Assembly (NCBI GenBank): GCA_044222225.1
Contig: JBGANR010000003.1
Span: 1-64,000 of the forward strand
Direction of reading: 5' to 3'
DNA from: JBGANR01 sp044222225
Lineage (GTDB): Bacteria > Actinomycetota > Actinomycetes > Mycobacteriales > Mycobacteriaceae
DNA length: 64,000 nt
Shown here: in pieces, positions 25,979 to 34,177 of the stretch
Layout of the letters: the number at the start of each line of letters is the position of its first letter
How positions within the stretch are numbered: the first letter of the stretch is position 1
Program-made: the position numbers and the translations under genes
The notes under the pieces: generated by a model
Told to the model about the DNA's origin: nothing
Database searches by the model: none
What the model saw: the letters and a program-made list of their open reading frames with translations, nothing else

Positions 25979-26053
25979 CTGTCCGGTAGCTGTCGCTCAG
26001 CGGGCCGACGCGGCATATACGGTCGCGTCGGTCCATATGGCAACAGGTACCGG
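25979..26053 (+). repeat. dispersed palindromic repeat, copy A
   Basis: This 75-base intergenic element begins CTGTCCGGTAGCTGTCGC and ends CAGGTACCGG. It is an imperfect palindrome. About 80% of its first 65 bases match copy B at 48637-48569 read on the other strand. It lies between the convergent 3' ends of menE and the ASCH gene. Confidence 0.65.
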
Positions 26054-26061
26054 TCGGTAGT

Positions 26062-26681
26062 TCAGTCTCGATCCTCGAGCCAGGCCAGATAGGCCACCCC
26101 GCGGGGCGACAATTCGTAACCGACCTCGTGGCTGATCGTCAGCCCGAGCGCCTTGAGCTTGCGGATGTCGGTCTTCATCGGCAGCCGTTCGACGCCGCGC
26201 TCCTCGGCGAGCCGGGTCGAGACGACCTGCGGGTTGTCGCGGATCCAGGTGAGGATCTCACGCGTCCACGAGCCGGTCGGCCTGCTGTCGAGCCGGGCCA
26301 GCCGGGCCGCGATCGCCGCGAGGCCGGCGTCGTCGGGTACGTCCTCCCGCAGTTCGAGCCGGGGATCCTCCCCCACCCATTCGATCGTGATCCGGTAGAC
26401 GGTGTCGCCGCCCTGACCGCCCTGCTCCCCGGCGCCGCGGGACGACGCTCGCGGGTGAGAGCCTTGCGCAGCGCATCGGCGTCGGCGAATCCCGCCGCTC
26501 GCCCGGCGCGATCACTCAGCCGGGACAGATCGCCCACCCGCACCACCCGGGTGAATCTGATGACGCCCGCCGACGTCACCTGCGTCGACCCGACGCGGAC
26601 GCGCGGCGCGTCCCACCGCCGGAACTGCACCGTGATCTTCCCGTCGCGGATTCCCTCGGCGATCCGCTTGGTGATGAGCAC
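26062..26681 (-). pseudogene. ASCH-winged-helix protein broken by a frameshift
   Basis: Two overlapping minus-strand frames make one recognisable protein. The first, from GTG 26681, reads MLITKRIAEGIRDGKITVQFRRW and on through FADADALRKAL, an ASCH (RNA-binding-like) domain. The second frame continues with DTVYRITIEWVGEDPRLELR and a winged-helix tail ending at 26062. The shift lies near the CCGGGGAG stretch around 26420-26435 and needs one inserted base (or a -1 slip) to restore a product of about 206 residues. It may be a true pseudogene, a sequencing error in the G run, or recoding. ASCH genes of this layout are known in Mycobacteriales; function is unclear. Confidence 0.7.
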
Positions 26682-26728
26682 GTCGTCATCCTGACACGAA
26701 CCGCCGAGGCGCATGCCGGCTCCGGACA

Positions 26729-26768
26729 CGACGACGGCCCGGCGGAACAGTCCGCCGGGCCGTCGTCG
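26729..26768 (-). terminator. perfect 18-bp hairpin after the solute-binding protein gene
   Basis: Arms 26729-26746 and 26751-26768 are perfectly complementary with a 4-base loop, 10 bases after the stop of the binding-protein gene. There is no T-tract. Confidence 0.65.
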
Positions 26769-26777
26769 ACACATCGG

Positions 26778-27611
26778 CTACTCGACCGTGGGCGCACCCG
26801 GGATCTTGTAGCCCGACGGCGCCACGCGCGCGTCGAGAGACTTCTTCCACTCGCCCGAGGAGATGTACTCCTTGAGCGCGTCGCGGACCTTGTCCAGCCG
26901 GTTGTCGCCCTTCTTCAGGCCGATCCCGTACCGCTCGTCGGTGAAGCCCTTCCCGACGACCTTGAGGATGCCCTTGTGCTGCGGTTGGGCCGCGAAGCCG
27001 GCGAGGATCAGGTCGTCGGTCGACACGACATCCACGTCACCGGCCACCAGGTTGCGGACGCATTCCGACCACGACGGCACCTCGCGGACGGTGATCCGGC
27101 CCCGGTAGTTCGCCTTGACGTAGTCCGCGGACGTCGTCCCCGACGCCGCGCACACCACCTTGCCGTCGAGGGTCTGCGGGCCGGTGATCATCTCGTCGTT
27201 GCGCCGGATGAGCAGATCCTGGTGCGCGACGAAGTACGGTCCCGCGAAATCGACCTCCTTCTTCCGCTCGTCGGTGATCGAGAACGTCGACACCACGAGG
27301 TCGACGCGGCCCGAGGTGAGCGCCGACACGCGCTCGTCCGAATGGATCCGCTGCCAGACGATGTTCTTCGTCGGCACCCCCAACTTGCCGGCGACGTAGT
27401 TCGCCGTGTCGATGTCGAAGCCGGAGTAGTCGTCGCCGTCCTGGATGCTCACGCCGGGCAGGTCGTCGGCGATGCCGATCCGGATCGTCCCCGTCCCGGT
27501 CGCACTGTTGTCGGTGGGCGCACCCGAGTCGCCCGACGACGAGCATCCCGCCAGGACCGTCGTCGCCGCGATCGCGACGGCGATCAACGATCGCTTCATC
27601 GATGAGCGCAT
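26778..27611 (-). CDS. amino-acid solute-binding lipoprotein (SBP_bac_3)
   Basis: This 277-residue lipoprotein has a lipobox VLAGC with Cys23, then a family-3 binding fold starting TIRIGIADDLPGVS and containing YSGFDIDTANYVAGKL and VDLVVSTFSITDERKKEVDF, as in glutamate/polar amino-acid receptors. It starts at ATG 27611, one base after the stop of the rocE-like permease (TGATATG). No ABC permease or ATPase is nearby, so it either serves a distant ABC transporter or works with the adjacent permease. A longer N-terminus in the same frame would overlap rocE and spoil the signal peptide. Confidence 0.9.
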   Translation of the reverse strand: MRSSMKRSLIAVAIAATTVLAGCSSSGDSGAPTDNSATGTGTIRIGIADDLPGVSIQDGDDYSGFDIDTANYVAGKLGVPTKNIVWQRIHSDERVSALTSGRVDLVVSTFSITDERKKEVDFAGPYFVAHQDLLIRRNDEMITGPQTLDGKVVCAASGTTSADYVKANYRGRITVREVPSWSECVRNLVAGDVDVVSTDDLILAGFAAQPQHKGILKVVGKGFTDERYGIGLKKGDNRLDKVRDALKEYISSGEWKKSLDARVAPSGYKIPGAPTVE

Positions 27612-27612
27612 A

Positions 27613-29142
27613 TCAGTTGCCCTTCTCATCCGTCACGTAACGCGGGCCGTCGTCGGTCCACTTGCTCAGCAGCTTGTCGCCGGTCTGCGCGACGACCTTC
27701 GGCCGGACGATCAGCCAGCCGATCTCCAGCAGCGCGATGATGAGCGGCGTGCCGATCACCACGACGACGAATCCGGTCTTGTGCCAGAAGTACGGCGACG
27801 CCTGCCAGCCGGAGATCGCCATGCCGACCAGCACGAACACGAGGAAGGCGATTCCCAGATAGGACGTCCAGGGACTGCCCGGCGCCCGGAACGAACTTCG
27901 TGGGATCACTCCCTTGTCGGACAGCTTCCGCAATCGCAGCTGACACACGAAGATGGTTCCCCAGGTGAAGAGGATCGTCACCGCCGACGCCTCCAGGGCC
28001 AGCTCGAACGCGTCCGGACGCAGCGCGTTGAGCACCGAGCCGAAGACGTACACGATCGAGGTCATGACGATGCCCGCCCAGGGCACACCCGAGGAACTCA
28101 TCATCAGCGTGAACCGGGGCGCCTGCTTGGCCATGCCGAGGCTGCGCAGCACCCGGCCCGTCGTGTAGAGCCCCGAGTTGAGCGAGGACATCGCCGCGAC
28201 GATCAGCACGCCCTGGATGAGCGTGCCCATCCAGTCCAGGCCCATCCGGCCGAACACCGTGACGAACGGGCTGATACCCGACTTGTACTCGGTCGTCGGC
28301 AGCATCGACACGAGCAGGAACAGCGAGCCGCAGTAGAACACGGCGATCCGCATGATGACCGCGTTGACGGCCTTCGGCACCTCACGCTTGGGATCGGCCA
28401 TCTCACCGGCCGCGATACCGACCATCTCGATCGCCGCATAGGCGAAGACGACGCCCGACATGACGAGGATCGGGCCGTACCAGTGGTAGTCGCCCGAGGA
28501 CGGCCAGAAGCCGCCCGGGTTGCTCCACAGATTCGAGATGCCGGCCTGATGCCCGCCGACGTCCAGGCTCAAACCGACGACGACGATGCCGACGCACAGG
28601 AACACGACGATCGCGCCGACCTTGAGGATCGAGGCCCAGAACTCGAATTCACCGAACGCCCGCGCCGACATCAGGTTCACCACGAGCACCACCGCGAGCG
28701 CGATGAGCACGGTCGCCCACGTCGGCATCAGCGGCCACCAGTACTGAATGTAAAGACCGACTGCCGACAATTCGGCGATTCCCGTGAGCGCCCAGTTGAT
28801 CCAGTACATCCAGCCCGTGTAATAGGCCGCCTTCTCGCCGTAGAACTCCCGCATCCAGGAGACGAACGCACCCGACGTCGTGCGATACAGGACGAGTTCG
28901 CCCAGAGATCGCATGAGGAAATAGGCGATGAGTCCCACGAATGCGTAACTCATCACCAACGCCGGGCCGTTGTTGTGCAACCGGGACGCCGACCCGAGGA
29001 ACAGACCCGTGCCGATCGCACCCCCGATCGCGATCATCTGAACGTGGCGCCTGCCGAGCGACTGCTTATAGCCCGTCTGCTCGTCGTCGACCCCGCTCAC
29101 CTCCATCTCGATGTCGGGTTGAGGTACCGCAGTATCTGACAT
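27613..29142 (-). CDS. rocE: APC-family arginine/ornithine-type permease
   Basis: This 509-residue AAT-type amino-acid permease has 12 predicted helices and begins its membrane part with GRRHVQMIAIGGAIGTGLF. The family includes L-asparagine permeases (AnsP) and RocE; the position downstream of rocD and near the Lrp regulator and a dimethylargininase-like gene copies the M. tuberculosis Rv2320c-Rv2324 locus and favours arginine/ornithine uptake. The binding-protein gene starts immediately after it. AT-rich DNA at about 29290-29306 may hold its promoter. Confidence 0.85.
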   Translation of the reverse strand: MSDTAVPQPDIEMEVSGVDDEQTGYKQSLGRRHVQMIAIGGAIGTGLFLGSASRLHNNGPALVMSYAFVGLIAYFLMRSLGELVLYRTTSGAFVSWMREFYGEKAAYYTGWMYWINWALTGIAELSAVGLYIQYWWPLMPTWATVLIALAVVLVVNLMSARAFGEFEFWASILKVGAIVVFLCVGIVVVGLSLDVGGHQAGISNLWSNPGGFWPSSGDYHWYGPILVMSGVVFAYAAIEMVGIAAGEMADPKREVPKAVNAVIMRIAVFYCGSLFLLVSMLPTTEYKSGISPFVTVFGRMGLDWMGTLIQGVLIVAAMSSLNSGLYTTGRVLRSLGMAKQAPRFTLMMSSSGVPWAGIVMTSIVYVFGSVLNALRPDAFELALEASAVTILFTWGTIFVCQLRLRKLSDKGVIPRSSFRAPGSPWTSYLGIAFLVFVLVGMAISGWQASPYFWHKTGFVVVVIGTPLIIALLEIGWLIVRPKVVAQTGDKLLSKWTDDGPRYVTDEKGN

Positions 29143-29332
29143 GTGCCTTCACGCCTCCTCTGTGACGACGCCGACCATGCGCCGCCGTTCCCGCCGGCCA
29201 TACGGCCGAACACATCCACGGGGCCGGATCGCCGCCGTCGATGACGAGAAGCGTACAGCCGACAGCCGTCCGGAGCAGCGCGAAACAACAAGAAATTCTG
29301 TTAACGAAGGAACTGTCACTCGCCTGTCATCC

Positions 29333-29359
29333 GGCGAAATGTTGCGGCATCATTTCGCC
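29333..29359 (-). terminator. hairpin after rocD
   Basis: GGCGAAATG (29333-29341) and CATTTCGCC (29351-29359) form a perfect 9-bp stem, 11 bases after the rocD stop on the minus strand. No T-tract follows. It probably separates rocD from rocE. Confidence 0.5.
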
Positions 29360-29369
29360 ACTCGGCGGA

Positions 29370-30599
29370 TTACAGCGCCGGCGCCCGATCCACGGCCATC
29401 TCTTCGAGAACCGCCGCGAATTGCTCCACAGCCCAATCGATCTCATCGGCTTCGATCACCAGCGGCGGCGCCAGCCGCACGGTGACGCCGTGCGTGTCCT
29501 TCGCCAGCACTCCCTTGTCCATGAGTCTGCGGCAGACGTCCCGCCCGGTGCCGAGAGCCGGGTCGATGTCGATGCCGGCCCACAGACCGACCCCCCGGAC
29601 AGCCGTCACACCGTGCCCGACCAGCGCGTTCAGCCGCTCGTGCAGCCGGTCGCCGAGCACCCGCGCACGTTCCTGGTACTCACCGGTGGCGAGCATCCGC
29701 ACGACGGCCCGGCCGACCGCGCAGGCGAGCGGGTTGCCGCCGAACGTGGAACCGTGCTGCCCCGGCTGCAGCACACCGAGCACGTCCCGGTCGGCCACGA
29801 CGGCCGACACCGGCAGGATTCCGCCGCCCAGCGCCTTGCCGAGGAGGTAGACGTCGGGGATCACGCCGGAGTGCTCGCAGGCCAGCGTCCGGCCGGTGCG
29901 GGCCAGCCCGGACTGGATCTCGTCGGCGATGAACAGGACGTGGTGCCGATCGCACGATTCGCGAACCGCCGCGAGATATCCGGCCGGCGGGACCAGCACA
30001 CCGGCCTCACCCTGAATCGGCTCCAGCAGCACCGCCACCGTGTTCTCGTCGATCGCCTGCTCCAGGGCGTCGGCGTCGCCGTACGCGACGCTGCGGAAAC
30101 CCGGCGTGTACGGGCCGAATCCGGCGCGGGCGTCCTCGTCGTCGGAGAAGCTGATGATGGTCGTCGTGCGGCCGTGGAAATTGCCGTGGGCCACGATGAT
30201 GTTCGACCGCTCGGCCGGCACACCCTTGACCTCCTGCCCCCACTTGCGGGCCACCTTGATTCCGCTTTCGACGGCTTCCGCGCCCGAATTCATCGGCAGC
30301 ACCATGTCTTTGCCGACCAAAGCGGCCAGTTCGGCGCAGAACGGCCCCAACTGGTCGTTGTGGAAGGCGCGGCTGACGAGCGTGGCGCGGTCCAGCTGCT
30401 CCTTGGTCGCGGCGATGAGGCCCGGGTGACGGTGACCGAAATTCACGGCCGAATAGGCGGCGAGACAATCGAGATAGCGCCGGCCTTCGACATCGGTGAT
30501 CCAGACCCCCTCGGCCTCGGCCGCGACGACCGGAAGCGGCGAGTAGTTGTGCGCCGCGTGATCCGCGACGAGATCGATGTGCATCTGGGTTCCGGCCAC
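29370..30599 (-). CDS. rocD: ornithine aminotransferase
   Basis: RocD is a PLP class III aminotransferase that converts ornithine and 2-oxoglutarate to glutamate semialdehyde and glutamate. The 409-residue protein has NYSPLPVV near the N-terminus, the cofactor region MNSGAEAVESGIKVARKW, FIADEIQSGLARTG, and the PLP lysine in LLGKALGGG. The GTG at 30599 is chosen since AGGAGG lies 5 bases upstream; the frame remains open 124 codons further but that part is antisense to the Lrp gene. M. tuberculosis has this gene split in two (rocD1/rocD2); here it is intact. Confidence 0.94.
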   Translation of the reverse strand: MAGTQMHIDLVADHAAHNYSPLPVVAAEAEGVWITDVEGRRYLDCLAAYSAVNFGHRHPGLIAATKEQLDRATLVSRAFHNDQLGPFCAELAALVGKDMVLPMNSGAEAVESGIKVARKWGQEVKGVPAERSNIIVAHGNFHGRTTTIISFSDDEDARAGFGPYTPGFRSVAYGDADALEQAIDENTVAVLLEPIQGEAGVLVPPAGYLAAVRESCDRHHVLFIADEIQSGLARTGRTLACEHSGVIPDVYLLGKALGGGILPVSAVVADRDVLGVLQPGQHGSTFGGNPLACAVGRAVVRMLATGEYQERARVLGDRLHERLNALVGHGVTAVRGVGLWAGIDIDPALGTGRDVCRRLMDKGVLAKDTHGVTVRLAPPLVIEADEIDWAVEQFAAVLEEMAVDRAPAL

Positions 30600-30771
30600 T
30601 TCGCCTCCTTTGAAACGGACAAGTTCAGCCCGCCGACGGCACCGGAGGCACCGGCCGGCCGACCATCCCACGAGCGTATGGCCACCGACCGTTCTCTGGC
30701 ACCGACATCGACCACCGACTGGTAGCGTTCTGTTGCGATGTCGACCGACACAGCGTCGATTCATTGCAAAC

Positions 30772-31218
30772 ATGGATGGCAGCATGGATGAGATTGACAG
30801 ACAGATCGCGGGCTTCCTCCGCGAGGACGGCCGCGCGACGTACGCCGAGATCGGTGAGCACGTCTGCCTCTCGGCGCCGGCGGTCAAGCGCCGCGTCGAC
30901 AAACTGATCGCCACCGGCGCCATCAAGGGCTTCGCCGCGATGCTCGATCCCGACGCGCTCGGCTGGACCATGGAGGCCTACGTCGAGGTGTACTGCAAGG
31001 GGATCGTGACGGCCGACGCCCTGCGGATCGGTTTCTCGCAGATCCCGGAGGTCGTGTCCGCGTGCACCATCTCCGGACGCATGGACGCGGTCGTGCGCGT
31101 CCTCGCGGCCGATATCGCGCAACTCGAACACGCAGTCGGACGCATTCGCACCATCTCCGGCGTCGACCGGACGAACACCGCGATCGTCCTGTCCCGGCTC
31201 ATCGACAAGCATCACTGA
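30772..31218 (+). CDS. Lrp/AsnC family transcriptional regulator
   Basis: The 148-residue regulator has an N-terminal helix-turn-helix (about 5-50, RATYAEIGEHVCLSAPAVKRR) and a C-terminal RAM effector-binding domain. Length and position match Rv2324. It is divergent from rocD (about 170 bases apart) and upstream of the dimethylargininase-like gene, so it probably controls arginine/ornithine catabolism in response to an amino acid. ATG 30772 or the in-frame ATG 30784 could be the start. Confidence 0.93.
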   Translation: MDGSMDEIDRQIAGFLREDGRATYAEIGEHVCLSAPAVKRRVDKLIATGAIKGFAAMLDPDALGWTMEAYVEVYCKGIVTADALRIGFSQIPEVVSACTISGRMDAVVRVLAADIAQLEHAVGRIRTISGVDRTNTAIVLSRLIDKHH

Positions 31219-31316
31219 ACGAATCACCGATGCAGCACGCAACAACGCAAGACTTCACCGACTGAGCGCAAAACACACAACTATTCACGGCTCGCGGCGC
31301 TCTTTACCGTAGGAGC

Positions 31317-32114
31317 GTGATCTACTTGATGAGCCCGCCGGACCACTTCACCGTGACCTACGAGATCAACCCCTGGATGCAGGCGGATCAGCCGGTCGAC
31401 CGCGAACTCGCGGGTAAGCAATGGGACGGTCTGCGCACCGCGCTTCTCGACCTCGGACACGAGGTGCACGTCCTGCCCGCGGTGCCCGGCCTGCCCGACC
31501 TGGTCTTCGCCGCCAACGGCGCGTTCAGCGTCGACGGCCTGGTCTACGGCGCGAGATTCAAATACCCGCAGCGCACCGATGAGGCCGCCGCCCACCGCGC
31601 CTTCTATACGGCGCGCTCCGATGAATGGACATTCCTGTCTCCGACCCATGTCAACGAGGGCGAAGGGGATTTCGCCTATGTGCCGGGGCGCGGATTGATC
31701 CTGGCCGGATACGGATTCCGCACCGACCCCGCGGCGCATGTCGAGGCACAGGAGGCCCTCGGCCGGCCGGTGATCTCCTTGCATCTCGTGGACGGTCGCT
31801 TCTACCATCTCGACGTCGCGCTCGCCGTCCTCGACGACGACCGGATCACCTATTTCCCCGAGGCCTTCTCCCCCGGCTCGCAGCGGGTGCTCAAGCAGCT
31901 CTTCCCGGACGCCCTCATCGCCGATGAGAAGGACGCACTCGCCTTCGGCCTCAATCTCGTGAGCGACGGCCACAACGTCCTCGTGAACACCGAGGCGACG
32001 GCATTCGCCGGGAAACTCGCCGCCGCCGGGTATCGCCCGATGCAACTCGACTTGAGCGAGCTCAAGCGGGCGGGCGGCAGCGTCAAGTGCTGCGTGGCCG
32101 AACTGCGTCCCTGA
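31317..32114 (+). CDS. dimethylarginine dimethylaminohydrolase-like amidinohydrolase
   Basis: This 265-residue protein belongs to the guanidine-modifying superfamily that includes dimethylargininase, producing citrulline from methylarginines, or releasing ornithine in related enzymes. It shows MSPPDHFTVTYEINPWM at the start, the substrate region PDLVFAANGAF, the catalytic His in GRFYHLDVALAVL, and the nucleophile at Cys258 or Cys259 in GGSVKCCVAEL. The start is GTG with GTAGGAGC upstream. It follows the Lrp gene by 98 bases and ends at a hairpin. The homologue Rv2323c is in the same position relative to rocD. Confidence 0.85.
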   Translation: MIYLMSPPDHFTVTYEINPWMQADQPVDRELAGKQWDGLRTALLDLGHEVHVLPAVPGLPDLVFAANGAFSVDGLVYGARFKYPQRTDEAAAHRAFYTARSDEWTFLSPTHVNEGEGDFAYVPGRGLILAGYGFRTDPAAHVEAQEALGRPVISLHLVDGRFYHLDVALAVLDDDRITYFPEAFSPGSQRVLKQLFPDALIADEKDALAFGLNLVSDGHNVLVNTEATAFAGKLAAAGYRPMQLDLSELKRAGGSVKCCVAELRP

Positions 32115-32129
32115 GCCGCTTCGGGTCTC

Positions 32130-32164
32130 TCGCACCCGGCCGCCTCGGCGACGGCCGGGTGCGA
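32130..32164 (+). terminator. hairpin after the dimethylargininase-like gene
   Basis: A 13-bp perfect stem (32130-32142 and 32152-32164) with a 9-base loop lies 16 bases after the stop and just before menA. There is no T-tract. Confidence 0.55.
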
Positions 32165-32176
32165 CAGGATGGCTCA

Positions 32177-33055
32177 ATGGCCACGGCATCGCAATGGATC
32201 TCCGGCGCCCGTCCGCGGACGCTCCCGAACGCCGTCGCTCCCGTCGTCGCCGGGTCCGGGGCGGCCGTCTGGGTCCACGGGTTCGACGCCCCGCGCGCGG
32301 GCCTCGCGCTCGTCGTCGCGCTCGCACTGATCATCGGCGTCAACTACGCCAACGACTACTCCGACGGCGTCCGCGGCACCGACGATGATCGTGTCGGGCC
32401 GATGCGACTCGTCGGATCCGGAGCCGCGACCCCGCGCGCCGTCCTCACCGCGGCGCTCGCCTGCTTCGCGGTCGCCGCGCTGGCCGGACTCGCGCTCGCG
32501 GCCCTCGTCTCGTGGTGGCTGATCGCGCTCGGGGCCGCCTGCATCGCCGGCGCATGGTTCTACACCGGCGGCTCTCGCCCCTACGGGTACCTCGGCTTCG
32601 GCGAGGTCGCCGTGTTCGTCTACTTCGGACTCGTCGCGGTGCTCGGCACCGAGTACGTGCTGGCCGGCCGGGTCGACGTCGTCGGCGCCGCCTGCGCGGT
32701 GGCCGTCGGCTGCTTCTCGTCGGCCGTGCTCGTCACCAACAACCTGCGGGACATCCCCACCGACCGCGAGTCCGGCAAGATCACGCTCGCCGTCCGGCTC
32801 GGCGACTCCGGTACCCGCCGACTGCACGCCGTGCTCCTCGCGGTACCCGTGGCCGTCAGCCCGGCGCTGGCGTTCGCCACGCCGTGGGCGCTGCTCGGCC
32901 TCGCGGCGGCCCCGCTCGCCGTCAAGGCCAACGCCCCCGTCCGCGGCGGGGCCCAGGGACCGGCACTCATCCCGGCGCTGGCCGCGACCGGCGTCGCGAT
33001 GCTCCTGTGGTCCGTGACCACGGCCCTCGGTCTGACGCTCGGCGCGCTGCTCTGA
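32177..33055 (+). CDS. menA: 1,4-dihydroxy-2-naphthoate polyprenyltransferase
   Basis: MenA joins the polyprenyl tail to the naphthoate ring in the membrane. The 292-residue UbiA-family protein has nine predicted helices. The first aspartate-rich motif is NYANDYSDGVRGTDDDRVGP and the second region is NNLRDIPTDRESGKITLAVRLG. Length is identical to the M. tuberculosis protein. The start is ATG 32177; there is little leader after the preceding hairpin. It is convergent with the Clp-N gene (no gap). Confidence 0.95.
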   Translation: MATASQWISGARPRTLPNAVAPVVAGSGAAVWVHGFDAPRAGLALVVALALIIGVNYANDYSDGVRGTDDDRVGPMRLVGSGAATPRAVLTAALACFAVAALAGLALAALVSWWLIALGAACIAGAWFYTGGSRPYGYLGFGEVAVFVYFGLVAVLGTEYVLAGRVDVVGAACAVAVGCFSSAVLVTNNLRDIPTDRESGKITLAVRLGDSGTRRLHAVLLAVPVAVSPALAFATPWALLGLAAAPLAVKANAPVRGGAQGPALIPALAATGVAMLLWSVTTALGLTLGALL

Positions 33056-33841
33056 TCACGCGTCGCGCTGATCGGACGCGTCGAGCAGCGTCCGCAACTC
33101 GTCGACGGTGCTCCCCGACTCGATGACGGCCACGGCTGCCGGATCGGCGACGTCGAGGATGCCGCGCAGCAGCGCCGCATCGGTGATGTCGCGCTCGCCG
33201 GCCGTTCGCAGGTCCGTCACGGTGCGCTCGAGCACCGTGCGCATGGCCGCCGAGAAGCGGGGCCGGCCCCCGCGTCCGCCGCGACCCCGGCGATCGCCCC
33301 AGCCGGCGATGTAGAGCCCCGGCGGCGGTCCCTGACGCTCGCCGTCGCCGAACGGTCCCCCGTCGCCGAATCGGCCGCGCCCCGGCACGCCCTGCTCGCC
33401 GGCGAACTCCCCGGCCTCGCAGCGGGCGTCGGCGAAGGGCGGACGGCGGTGCGGGCCGCCGCGCCGGCCGCGTCCCGGGCCGCGCCGACCCTGCCAGCCC
33501 CGCCGCAGGTCGGCCTCCGGACGTCCGCCGAACCCGGCGAGCACGGCCTCGCGAACCTTCTCCAGGTCGATCCCGATCGACGCCAGCGCCTCCCGGTGCC
33601 GGTCGTAGCTGCGCTGATCGTCGGCCTCCTCCCCGCTCCCGGCGGCGCCGCACGCCGCCTCGCGGGCCGCGTCGAGCGTCAGCCCGGCCCCGGTGAGGAT
33701 CCTGTACCCGTCGCTGCGGGCGTTGCAGAGCATGCCGAGCAGCAGGTGCTCGGGGCCGAACTCGCGGGCGCCGAGATCGGCCGCCTCGTCGTAGCCCAGC
33801 ATGAGTGTTGCGCGCTGATCGCGCGTCATTCGTTCGAACAT
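33056..33841 (-). CDS. Clp N-terminal domain protein with Gly/Arg-rich linker
   Basis: The 261-residue protein consists of one Clp-N repeat at the N-terminus (TRDQRATLMLGYDEAADLGAREFGPEHLLLGML) split here in description from a second half-repeat at the C-terminus (FSAAMRTVLERTVTDLRTAG ... ITDAALLRGIL). A linker of about 100 residues, rich in Gly, Arg, Pro and Phe, separates them. It has no ATPase module, so it may act as an adaptor or substrate receptor for ClpC rather than as an unfoldase. It follows the small HTH gene by 41 bases, under a promoter with three repeated operators. Confidence 0.8.
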   Translation of the reverse strand: MFERMTRDQRATLMLGYDEAADLGAREFGPEHLLLGMLCNARSDGYRILTGAGLTLDAAREAACGAAGSGEEADDQRSYDRHREALASIGIDLEKVREAVLAGFGGRPEADLRRGWQGRRGPGRGRRGGPHRRPPFADARCEAGEFAGEQGVPGRGRFGDGGPFGDGERQGPPPGLYIAGWGDRRGRGGRGGRPRFSAAMRTVLERTVTDLRTAGERDITDAALLRGILDVADPAAVAVIESGSTVDELRTLLDASDQRDA

Positions 33842-33882
33842 GGTTGTTCGCGCCTTCCGTGAGGATCGTGTGGCGGCCCCGG

Positions 33883-34095
33883 CTACGCGCCCGGGCCGCC
33901 GTATCGCTGATGGACGGCCTGCCGGGAGACGTCGAGCTCGGCGGCGATGTCCGCCCAGCTCCACCCCAGCTCGCGCGCTTTGGCGACGTGCAGCCGTTCC
34001 AGGCGATCGGCGAGCGCGCGCAAGGCGGTCACCGCCGCGAATCCCGTTGCGGGGTCGTCGGCGTGCGTCGGCGTGTGCGTGTCGTCGGTCGTCAT
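33883..34095 (-). CDS. small helix-turn-helix protein
   Basis: The 70-residue protein has a hydrophilic N-terminus and a C-terminal helix-turn-helix of the type ARELGWSWADIAAELDVSRQAVHQRYG. It sits upstream of a Clp-N protein, a pairing common in Actinobacteria. ATG 34095 is chosen: TAGATT lies 7 bases upstream, so the mRNA is probably leaderless. Three 16-bp palindromes surround the promoter; this protein is the most likely ligand, acting as an autorepressor. Confidence 0.82.
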   Translation of the reverse strand: MTTDDTHTPTHADDPATGFAAVTALRALADRLERLHVAKARELGWSWADIAAELDVSRQAVHQRYGGPGA

Positions 34096-34177
34096 GATGG
34101 TCAATCTACGTTGACACTCACGATCCGTCAAGCGTTATTGACGCACATCCTGATCTCAGGCGTCAAGATTACTTGTC
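34096..34177 (-). promoter_or_regulatory. leaderless promoter with three GTCAA-N6-TTGAC operators
   Basis: On the minus strand TTGACG (34131-34126), 17-base spacer and TAGATT (34108-34103) end 7 bases before the HTH start codon. Three palindromes GTCAA-N6-TTGAC occur at 34100-34115 (overlapping the -10), 34127-34142 (overlapping the -35) and 34162-34177 (last arm TTGTC, overlapping the end of the next gene). This is the layout of a repressed promoter. Confidence 0.7.

Noticed and set aside
29241..30725. A 494-codon plus-strand open frame opposite rocD
   Set aside because: It is antisense to a well-supported PLP enzyme, is rich in Arg/His/Asp/Gln with no fold or motif, and exists because high-GC genes leave frames without stops on the other strand.
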